From an uncultured Eggerthellaceae bacterium (GTDB taxonomy: Bacteria > Actinomycetota > Coriobacteriia > Coriobacteriales > Eggerthellaceae): a stretch of 64,000 nt of DNA. Each line of letters starts with the position of its first letter. Within the stretch, counting starts at the first letter, position 1. Under the pieces are notes generated by a model. The model saw only the letters and a program-made list of their open reading frames with translations, searched no databases and was not told the origin of the DNA. The position numbers and the translations under genes were made by a program. The DNA lies in assembly GCA_903789375.1 (NCBI GenBank), contig CAIFEB010000007.1:1-64000 (forward strand). Reading direction: 5' to 3'. Of the stretch, positions 38,973 to 46,196 are shown in pieces.

Positions 38973-40673
38973 ATGGCGTTCAAAAAGAGCCGCAGCGCGA
39001 AAAAAGCGCAGCACGACGGCAGTCACCAGCAGACCGTATCGACCTCCGCAAATCAAAATGCAGTAAATCCAAGCGCTTCGAATCAGAACGCGGCGGGTCA
39101 GAATGCGGCAAGCCGCTACTCTCGTTCGGCCTACGGCAGCGGCGGGGACAGCCTGCCGCCCATCGATCAGGGCGCGTTCAAGGCGGCGTACACTCCCAGC
39201 GCGAACTCCGCGGGTGCGAATGCTGCCACGGGGGCAAGTGCCTACTCGCGCGACAATCCTTCGTATTCCAAGCGCCGCCGCAAGGCCGGTCGCGGCAAGA
39301 AGATCGCCCTCGGTATCGTCATCGCCGTGGCGATCGTGCTCGTCGGTGGCGGTGTGGCGCTGGCCAACTACATCAACGGTATCAACAACGCCCTGCGCGG
39401 CAACCGCACTGCCGAGGAGATTACCGCCATCGATTCGCAGCTCACAGGCACCAAGACGTTCAACGAGCCGTTCACCGTCTTGCTCGTCGGTTCCGATGTG
39501 CGCCTGGACGGATCGGTCGAAGGCGCACGTTCTGACACGAACATTATCGTGCGCGTCGACCCGAAGACGCGGCAGGTCTCCATGGTGTCCATCCCCCGTG
39601 ACACGATGATTCAGCTTGACGGATACGGCACTTCGAAATTCAACGCCGCCTACTCGGTGAACGGCGTGGCCGGCACGATCGAGCAGGCCAAGAAGCTGAC
39701 GGGCGTCGATATCGACCACTACGCCGAAATCGACTTCGACGGCCTGGTCGATTTGGTCGATGCGGTCGGCGGCGTCGACATCTACGTCGACAGCGACATC
39801 GACGACCCTGACGCAGGCGATGTGACCATTTCGGAAGGCGAACAACATCTCGATGGTCAAGCGGCGCTCGTGTATGCCCGTACGCGCCAGTATGTCGACG
39901 GCGACTACACGCGCGTTGAGCATCAGCGCACGCTCATCACCGCCATCGTCAACAAGGTGCTGTCGATGCCCGCCACGCAATTGCCCGACGTGATCAACGC
40001 TGCGTCAGGTTGCGTATCGACCGACCTCTCGGTAAACGACATTCTCTCGCTTGCTCAGCAGCTTCGCGGTGGCGAAGGCGATCTGACTATTTACTCTGCC
40101 ACGCTGCCATCCACCACGGCGACGGTCGACGGCATCTCCTACGTCATCGCCGATACCGAGGGCATCAAGGAGATGATGAAGGTCTTCAACGAGGGCGGCG
40201 ATCCGAGCACGGTGGGGCTGTCTTCGAATATCTCGTCGGAGGTTGAGGCGGCCATCGTCGAGGCTGGTGGTTCGTCGGGTTCGTACGATTCGGGCGTTGA
40301 TGTCGGCGGCGGCGTTGGCGGGTACGGTAGCTCGATGGACGGCTCAAGCGGCTCCAGCGGATACAGTGGCTACAGCGGCTATACGGGGAGCGCCTACTCG
40401 AGTGGAGGCTCGACGGGATCGTACGGGTATTCGTCAGGGGGCTCTGGCTACCAGGGCGGCTTGTACGGCGGGTCGAGCGACGCGGGAACCTCGTACGAGC
40501 CTTCGGGTGGCGGCTCGGGCGGTGGCGGCTCGGCGGCGTCGCCAGGAGCTGGATCCGGCGGTGGTGGTTCGAGCAATGCGATCTCAAACGGCGGCTCGGG
40601 CGCATCGGCAGGTACCGGATCGGGAGCAGGCGCAGGAGGCGGCGCGGCAAGCGCTCCAGCTACAGCAGCGTAA
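38973..40673 (+). CDS. LytR-CpsA-Psr (LCP) family cell-wall ligase
   Basis: 566 residues. LCP proteins attach glycopolymers to peptidoglycan outside the cell. A basic cytoplasmic N terminus (to about 98) precedes one membrane segment (KKIALGIVIAVAIVLVGGGV, about 109-128). The LCP domain (about 160-330) shows LVGSDVR, GARSDTNIIVRVDP, VSIPRDTMIQL and a late YARTRQYVDGDYTR. From about 410 to the end the protein is almost only Gly, Ser, Ala and Tyr, a low-complexity extracellular tail. ATG 38973 has AAGGAG upstream. Terminator at 40733. Confidence 0.93.
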   Translation: MAFKKSRSAKKAQHDGSHQQTVSTSANQNAVNPSASNQNAAGQNAASRYSRSAYGSGGDSLPPIDQGAFKAAYTPSANSAGANAATGASAYSRDNPSYSKRRRKAGRGKKIALGIVIAVAIVLVGGGVALANYINGINNALRGNRTAEEITAIDSQLTGTKTFNEPFTVLLVGSDVRLDGSVEGARSDTNIIVRVDPKTRQVSMVSIPRDTMIQLDGYGTSKFNAAYSVNGVAGTIEQAKKLTGVDIDHYAEIDFDGLVDLVDAVGGVDIYVDSDIDDPDAGDVTISEGEQHLDGQAALVYARTRQYVDGDYTRVEHQRTLITAIVNKVLSMPATQLPDVINAASGCVSTDLSVNDILSLAQQLRGGEGDLTIYSATLPSTTATVDGISYVIADTEGIKEMMKVFNEGGDPSTVGLSSNISSEVEAAIVEAGGSSGSYDSGVDVGGGVGGYGSSMDGSSGSSGYSGYSGYTGSAYSSGGSTGSYGYSSGGSGYQGGLYGGSSDAGTSYEPSGGGSGGGGSAASPGAGSGGGGSSNAISNGGSGASAGTGSGAGAGGGAASAPATAA

Positions 40674-40732
40674 GGTTGCAGGTACGGTTCAGGTGGTGTC
40701 GCTGTGAAACACCGCTGGTTTCAGGTAAGACA

Positions 40733-40781
40733 AAGGCCAGCAGCGATCTTTCGAAGAAAGCTCGCTGCCGGCCTTATTTTT
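40733..40781 (+). terminator. terminator after LCP gene
   Basis: Stem AAGGCC-GCAGCGA / TCGCTGC-GGCCTT with one opposed mismatch, a 15-base loop, then ATTTTTG. Also lies downstream of galE on the other strand. Confidence 0.9.
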
Positions 40782-40921
40782 GTGCTGGGAAGGGATTCGC
40801 CGTCAGGCGGGCCGATGTGCTGGCCGCCGCATTCGTATGCGCTGGTCGGCAATCGTTTTGCATGCCGGCCCCCTGCGCTGATGCGCCCTTGGTTTCGAAG
40901 AGTTCTATCGCCTGCGGGCGC

Positions 40922-42058
40922 CTACTCCGTTGCCGAGGCGTATCCGTCCGGGTTCATCGTCTGCCAACGCCACGAATCCTGGCACATGCGCTCCATGTCG
41001 TACTGCGCCGTCCATCCCAGCTCGTCGCGCGCCTTGTCGACCGCGGCGTAGCAGGCGGCAACGTCGCCTTCGCGGCGCGGTTCGATGACGTAGGGAATCT
41101 CGTGGCCGCACGCCTTCTCAAACGCGCGGATGACGTCGAGCACGCTCGAGCCCTTGCCCGTTCCCAAGTTGAAGATGCCCACGCCGCGGCGCGTGCCGTC
41201 TGCCGCGGGCTCGCCGGCGATGGTTCCACGCGTGGTCGCCTTGCCGGTGCCGACGCGCCCCGCCATCCAGTTGAGAGCCGACACGTGGCCGCGGGCCAGG
41301 TCGACGACGTGGATGTAGTCGCGCACGCCCGTACCGTCGGGCGTGTCGTAATCATCGCCGAACACGTGGACCTTCTCGAGCTTGCCGATAGCGACCTGTG
41401 CCACGTACGGCAGCAGATTGTTCGGAATGCCCTTCGGGTCTTCACCGATAAGGCCGCTTTCGTGTGCGCCGATGGGGTTAAAGTAGCGCAGCAGCACGAT
41501 GTCCCACTCGTTGTCGCCGACGTACAGGTCGGTCAGAATCTGCTCGAGCATGGTCTTCGTTTGGCCGTACGGGTTGGTGGCCTGGTGCTTCTCGCAGTCC
41601 TCGTCGATGGGGATCCGCTCAGGTTCGCCGTAGACCGTCGCGGAGCTGGAGAACACGAGGTTCTTGCAGCCGTGATTGCGGGCGACGTCGCACAGGACCA
41701 GCGTTCCCGTCAGGTTGTTCCAGTAGTACTCGAGCGGCTTGTGCACGCTTTCGCCAACGGCTTTGAAGCCCGCGAAGTGAATGATCGCGTCGATGTCATT
41801 CTCGTCGAAGACGCGTTCGACGGCTGCTCGGTCGAGCAGGGTGTTCTGGTAGAAACGCAGCCGGTCGTCGGTCACGCCGGTGATGCGGCGCACGCGCTTG
41901 ACGGCGACTTCGCTTGAGTTGCTCAGGTCGTCGATGATGACCACGCGGTAGCCGTTGTTCAGAAGCTCGACGCACGTATGCGACCCAATGAAACCGGCAC
42001 CGCCGGTGACTAGGATGCAGGTATCCTCGGGAGCCTTCGCCAGGCCTTTGTTCGCCAT
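40922..42058 (-). CDS. galE: UDP-glucose 4-epimerase
   Basis: 378 residues. An extended short-chain dehydrogenase that interconverts UDP-glucose and UDP-galactose with bound NAD. Rossmann motif ILVTGGAGFIGSHTCVELL, catalytic Ser/Tyr/Lys in SSSATVYG and NPYGQTK, and the substrate region LRYFNPIGAHESGLIGEDP are all present. A short inserted stretch (about 285-310, TTRGTIAGEPAADGTRRG) lengthens it beyond the usual 330-340. The start ATG 42058 has GAGGAAAG upstream; a longer frame to 42190 would cross the parS-like site. Monocistronic. Confidence 0.95.
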   Translation of the reverse strand: MANKGLAKAPEDTCILVTGGAGFIGSHTCVELLNNGYRVVIIDDLSNSSEVAVKRVRRITGVTDDRLRFYQNTLLDRAAVERVFDENDIDAIIHFAGFKAVGESVHKPLEYYWNNLTGTLVLCDVARNHGCKNLVFSSSATVYGEPERIPIDEDCEKHQATNPYGQTKTMLEQILTDLYVGDNEWDIVLLRYFNPIGAHESGLIGEDPKGIPNNLLPYVAQVAIGKLEKVHVFGDDYDTPDGTGVRDYIHVVDLARGHVSALNWMAGRVGTGKATTRGTIAGEPAADGTRRGVGIFNLGTGKGSSVLDVIRAFEKACGHEIPYVIEPRREGDVAACYAAVDKARDELGWTAQYDMERMCQDSWRWQTMNPDGYASATE

Positions 42059-42089
42059 CTTTCCTCGATTCATCAGTCGATTCGTCAAT

Positions 42090-42105
42090 GTTTCATGTGA
42101 AACAA
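42090..42105. promoter_or_regulatory. near-perfect parS site upstream of galE
   Basis: TGTTTCATGTGAAACA, one mismatch from the consensus palindrome, 32 bases upstream of the galE start and about 28 kb from the origin cluster. Confidence 0.7.
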
Positions 42106-42293
42106 GCGCCGGCTTGCATGCTGCCGGCCGCCTTCCGCCACCGTTCGATGGGGTTGGATTCACTATATACCAGGCCGTTTTCGGCGACATGCGCTACGCG
42201 CCTTTCGCAATCAGGCTTCACGAGAATCCTGATTGAACACGTACAATGGGGAGTGCATCAACAAGACTACCGACGGAAGGTCAGGAGCTCATC

Positions 42294-43499
42294 ATGCGCG
42301 ATTTCGAATTCTTCTCGCCGACGCGATTCGTGTTCGGTCGCAAGGCGTGCGACCAGACGGGGAGCCGCCTGGCTGAATTGGGTCTGAAGAACGTGCTCGT
42401 TGTGTACGGGCGCGGCTCGGTTGTGAAGACGGGCACCCTCGACCGCGTGAGGGCGTCGCTTGCGGAAGCGGGCGTCGCGGTGACGGAGCTTGGCGGCGTG
42501 CGTCCGAATCCCGAGGTGGGGCTTGTCCGCGAGGGCGTCGACCTGGCACGTGCGAAACGGGTCGACGGGGTGCTCGCCGTCGGTGGCGGCAGCGTCATCG
42601 ATACCGCCAAGGCCATCGCTTTCGGCGTGCCGTATGACGGCGACGTGTGGGACTTCTTCAGCAAGAAGGCCAAGCCAGAGCAGGCACTGCCCATCGCGTG
42701 CGTGCTCACCATCCCGGCGGCGGGCTCTGAGGCGTCGAGCTCGTGCGTCATCAGCAACGACGCGCTGTCGCTGAAGGCGGGCACGAACGGCGACGTGTTC
42801 CGCCCCAGGCTTGCCATCATGGATCCGGAGCTGACGTTCACACTGCCGGCGTACCAGACGGCGGCCGGCGTGACGGACATGGTCGCGCATATCTGCGAAC
42901 GCTACTTCAGCGGAACCGAGGCCGTTCCCGTGACCGACAACATCGCGACGGGGCTCATCCGCGCGCTGATGGAGGCGGCGCCGGTCGTGATTGAGAATCC
43001 GACCGACTACGATGCGCGCGCCAACATCATGTGGGCGGGCACGCTCGCGCACAACGACATCGCCGGATGCGGTCGCTCGCTCGTCCCCACGAGCCGCGCG
43101 GGCGGATGGGAGAGCCATGGCCTCGAACACGAGCTTTCGGCGCACCATCCCGAAATCACGCACGGCGCCGGCCTGGCCGTCATCATGCCCGCGTGGATGC
43201 GCTACGTATGGCGCGCCGACCCGAGCCGGTTCCTGTCGTTCGGGCGGGACGTGTTCGGTATCGAGCCGGCCGACGCAACGGACGCGGCAGCGGAACAGGC
43301 GGTCCTTCGGACGATTGACCGGCTGCAAGGGTTCTTCGCCTCGCTCGGGATGCCGACGAAGCTCGATGCGTTCGGCTTGGGAGAAGACGACATCGAACCA
43401 CTCATCGGCACGCTGCGCATCACCAAGGGCGAGAAGTTCGGTGCGTTTCGCACGCTGACGATGGATGATGCGCGCGCCATCTACCGCTCGGCGCTGTAA
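42294..43499 (+). CDS. iron-containing alcohol dehydrogenase
   Basis: 401 residues. Group III (Fe-dependent) alcohol dehydrogenase, using NAD(P)H to interconvert aldehydes or ketones and alcohols. The nucleotide motif is GGGSVIDTAKAIAFG; the metal-binding region HELSAHHPEITHGAGLAVIMP has the conserved histidines, with the upstream Asp near TDMVAHICERYF. The start FEFFSPTRFVFG and length fit butanol-dehydrogenase/YqhD-like members; substrate cannot be told. ATG 42294 follows CAGGAG. The FAD-dehydrogenase gene begins 64 bases later. Confidence 0.93.
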   Translation: MRDFEFFSPTRFVFGRKACDQTGSRLAELGLKNVLVVYGRGSVVKTGTLDRVRASLAEAGVAVTELGGVRPNPEVGLVREGVDLARAKRVDGVLAVGGGSVIDTAKAIAFGVPYDGDVWDFFSKKAKPEQALPIACVLTIPAAGSEASSSCVISNDALSLKAGTNGDVFRPRLAIMDPELTFTLPAYQTAAGVTDMVAHICERYFSGTEAVPVTDNIATGLIRALMEAAPVVIENPTDYDARANIMWAGTLAHNDIAGCGRSLVPTSRAGGWESHGLEHELSAHHPEITHGAGLAVIMPAWMRYVWRADPSRFLSFGRDVFGIEPADATDAAAEQAVLRTIDRLQGFFASLGMPTKLDAFGLGEDDIEPLIGTLRITKGEKFGAFRTLTMDDARAIYRSAL

Positions 43500-43563
43500 C
43501 GACGTCAGGCTCGCTCGCGTATGGGCGGAGCGAACGCTTGAATTGATAGGGGAAGCAGAGGGT

Positions 43564-45051
43564 ATGGCACAGGTATCATCGCAGGAACACGCCGACGTGG
43601 TCATCGTCGGCGCAGGTCCAGCTGGCATCTTCACAGCGCTCAGCATGCTCGAGCAGGGCAGCGCGGCCAAGATAATCATCGTTGAGAAGGGGCTGCCGCT
43701 CGAGGAGCGATCGTGCCCGAAGGAGAAGGTGGGCCACTGCATCGGGTGCAAACCGTGCCGCATCACGACGGGTTTCTCCGGAGCTGGTGCATTCTCAGAT
43801 GGCAAGCTGTCGCTGTCGCACGAAGTTGGCGGCGACCTGCCAGAACTCATCGGCGAGGATCGGGCTCAGCAGGCGATTGGCGTCGTCGACCAGCTGTACC
43901 TGAAGTTCGGCGCCGATGAGCGCGTCGAGGGCGTGGGCCATCCCGACGAGGTGCGCGAAATTCGTCGCCGCGCCATCCAGGCGGGCCTTACGCTCGTGGA
44001 TTGCCCGATTCGCCATCTGGGGACCGAACGCGCGCAGGAAATCTACCTGCGCATCGAGCAGCTATTGCGCGAACGCGGCGTCGACCTGCGCTTCAACACC
44101 GAGTGCGTCAACGTGGTGATGGAAGGCGAGGACTGCCGCGGCGTCATCGTGCGACCGACGCGGTCGACGGGAGCGGCTGCTGGCGAAGCGAGGGCGGATA
44201 TGGATGCCGAGGCTGCCGCATCCGCTCCTGACGCGCACACCATCCTCGCGGGCGAAACGGTCATCGCGACCGGGCGGCGCGGGGCCGACTGGCTCGAGCG
44301 CCTCTGCGCCGAGCACGACATCGCGCACGAGCCTGGCCCGGTTGACATCGGCGTGCGCGTGGAGATGCGCAACGAGATCATGGAGCACGTGAACAACGTG
44401 CTGTACGAAAGCAAGCTGATTGGTTATCCCAATTCGTTCCGCAACAAGGTGCGCACGTTCTGCCAGAACCCGGGCGGGTTCGTGAGTCAGGAGAACTACG
44501 ACGGCGGGCTGGCGGTCGTGAACGGGCACTCGTACAAGATGCGCAAGTCCGCCAACACCAACCTGGCCATTCTGTGCACGCACCATTTCCTCGAGCCTTT
44601 CCACCAGCCCATAGCCTACGCGCAGAAGATCGGCGAGCTGGCGAACATGCTCGGCGCGGGGCACCTGCTGGTGCAGCGTTTCGGCGACATCCGCGATGGC
44701 AAGCGGACATGGGAAAAGGAGCTCGCGCGGTCGAACGTGCGCCCGACGCTGCCCGATGCGGTCGCCGGCGACATCACGAGCGCTCTGCCGTACCGGACGA
44801 TGACGTCGATCATCAATTTCATGCTGGCGGTCGACAAGGCCATCCCCGGTTTTGCCGCCGACGAGACGCTGCTGTACGCGCCCGAGCTGAAGTTCTATTC
44901 CAATCGCGTGAAGATGGACGACCGCTTTGACACGAACATCGCCCACCTGCACTGCCTGGGCGATTCGAGCGGGTGGACGCGCGGACTGATGATGGCGTCG
45001 GTCATGGGCTACCTGATGGGCGGCTATCTGGTCGAGCACGAGCAAGCGTAG
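43564..45051 (+). CDS. FAD-dependent dehydrogenase with cysteine cluster
   Basis: 495 residues. N-terminal dinucleotide-binding motif VVIVGAGPAGIFTALSML, followed by CPKEKVGHCIGCKPCRITTG with four closely spaced cysteines, and GAGAFSDGKLSLS, the hallmark of an uncharacterised family of FAD-dependent dehydrogenases related to GlpA/FixC-type flavoproteins. C-terminal GDSSGWTRGLMMASVMG is a second FAD-contact motif. Residues about 200-225 hold a short Ala/Glu-rich insert. The start is ATG 43564, after AGGGGAAG; a longer frame overlaps the alcohol dehydrogenase end. Substrate unknown. Confidence 0.85.
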   Translation: MAQVSSQEHADVVIVGAGPAGIFTALSMLEQGSAAKIIIVEKGLPLEERSCPKEKVGHCIGCKPCRITTGFSGAGAFSDGKLSLSHEVGGDLPELIGEDRAQQAIGVVDQLYLKFGADERVEGVGHPDEVREIRRRAIQAGLTLVDCPIRHLGTERAQEIYLRIEQLLRERGVDLRFNTECVNVVMEGEDCRGVIVRPTRSTGAAAGEARADMDAEAAASAPDAHTILAGETVIATGRRGADWLERLCAEHDIAHEPGPVDIGVRVEMRNEIMEHVNNVLYESKLIGYPNSFRNKVRTFCQNPGGFVSQENYDGGLAVVNGHSYKMRKSANTNLAILCTHHFLEPFHQPIAYAQKIGELANMLGAGHLLVQRFGDIRDGKRTWEKELARSNVRPTLPDAVAGDITSALPYRTMTSIINFMLAVDKAIPGFAADETLLYAPELKFYSNRVKMDDRFDTNIAHLHCLGDSSGWTRGLMMASVMGYLMGGYLVEHEQA

Positions 45052-45461
45052 CGCGCTGCGGGCATGCGCTGCGTGCCGCCGAAAGGGTGCAGCGTATGCC
45101 AGCGATGCGTGCCGCCGGGGAAAGGGCGCAACGCGTGCCGGAAAGGGGACGCGCCTGCACGCTTGCGAAGGGCGCGCTGCAATGCGGAGAACAGTCGGCC
45201 ATCCGTCTCAGTCGATAAAAATACATACATATAAATACAAAATGATAAACAATATTGAAATATGCATTTAAATGTATGAAAAACATTCGGACTAAGCAAA
45301 TTGATGCAGATTGATGGGCCCGTGCGCTAACCCTGCAGCCCGGAATCGTCGCCCAGACCCGCTATCAGAACCCTCAGCCCGGACCAGCTATCAGAACTCG
45401 CAACCCAGACCCGCAGCCCAGACCCGCAACCGGGGCCGGCTCTGCCATCAACTGCCGCGTA

Positions 45462-45620
45462 CCCGCACTGCCGGCCGAGCTCGCCGTCCGGGTTTACCAC
45501 GCGGACTTGCCGCGCTTGCTCCGCCGTTCTGGTTCGCCATCCGAATCCGCCGCGCGCCCGCCTCGTCGTTTGTATCCACATCCGGACCTGCCGAGCGCCT
45601 GTCTCGTCGTCTGAATTCAT
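45462..45620 (-). repeat. degenerate 39-41-bp tandem repeat, four units
   Basis: Units in plus coordinates are 45462-45500, 45501-45540, 45541-45581 and 45582-45620. On the minus strand each begins ATG/GTG, carries a GACGGCGAG- or GACGACGAG-like core, and ends in CGGCAGGTCCGG-like sequence. Confidence 0.7.
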
Positions 45621-45715
45621 CGTTCGAGCCGTCGGCAAGACTCATTCTGCCGCCGCCTTTAGGCGCGTCGCACGTGCGGAAAATGTTACGGCAATACGTC
45701 AGACAAAAATTTATC

Positions 45716-45742
45716 TTGACAAATCGATTTTCGATGTATCAA
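45716..45742 (+). promoter_or_regulatory. possible promoter with internal inverted repeat
   Basis: TTGACA (45716-45721) and TATCAA (45737-45742) are 15 bases apart, a short spacer. Between them is the inverted repeat ATCGA-TTT-TCGAT (45723-45735), which would suit a repressor or activator operator. It lies in an AT-rich island about 450 bases before fdhA. The -10 match is weak. Confidence 0.35.
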
Positions 45743-45892
45743 GTGAACGGCGTAAAAATTTACGTCAACGGTCAGTGTCGAATTATTCCTAAACAAGCAA
45801 CAATACCGCGTTTATCAGGTAAAACATATCACGCAAAAATTTTTTCATCAGGCAATATATACACTTCAGAGAACAAAATTGAATTTTCGTAG
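45734..45892 (+). CDS. possible 52-residue protein of unknown function
   Basis: A frame from ATG 45734 encodes 52 residues beginning MYQVNGVKIYVNGQCRIIPK, with alternating hydrophobic and polar residues that could form beta-strands. It lies in the AT-rich island upstream of the formate dehydrogenase operon. No Shine-Dalgarno is visible, it overlaps the possible promoter, and I recognise no relative, so it may equally be non-coding. Confidence 0.2.
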   Translation: MYQVNGVKIYVNGQCRIIPKQATIPRLSGKTYHAKIFSSGNIYTSENKIEFS

Positions 45893-46065
45893 ACCGAATA
45901 ACGAAAAAAGTAGGCGCTCACCGTAGGGGTAGGTCGTCATATTTCGTCCACAATAGTATCTTTTTGGCAACGCCTAGCACGGAGGGGTGCGACTGCGTCT
46001 GCGAGCTTTGCCGAAGGCTCGCACATGCAGTCATGGGCGAAACGGCGGTGCGCTGGGTACCGACA

Positions 46066-46146
46066 GCGCGTGAGGGTACTGCCCACGCGCTGGGGAATCG
46101 CCCGCGCGTGAGGGGACTGCCCCGCACGTAAGGGAGCTGCCCGCGC
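46066..46146 (+). repeat. 20-bp degenerate tandem repeat, four units
   Basis: Units such as GCGTGAGGGTACTGCCCAC, GCGCTGGGGAATCGCCCGC, GCGTGAGGGGACTGCCCCGC and ACGTAAGGGAGCTGCCCGC follow one another, ending about 50 bases before the fdhA start. Confidence 0.75.
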
Positions 46147-46196
46147 GACGCCATGGAGTGAAGACCACGGAAAAGAGAGAGAGGAGTGTTCAGCCC

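Larger units (their letters stand above)
45052..46196. other. repeat-rich spacer upstream of the formate dehydrogenase operon
   Basis: About 1.1 kb in which I find no well-supported gene. It holds 36-bp repeats (GCGTGCCGCC at 45071 and 45107), an AT-rich island at 45210-45300 with the palindrome CATTTAAATG, four 39-41-bp degenerate units (45462-45620), a second AT-rich island at 45690-45895, and four units of about 20 bp right before fdhA (46066-46146). It probably includes the control region of the operon. Confidence 0.6.

Noticed and set aside
45311-45892. 193-codon plus-strand frame
   Set aside because: Its first two thirds are translations of the degenerate 39-bp repeats; only the last 52 codons are left as a weak candidate.
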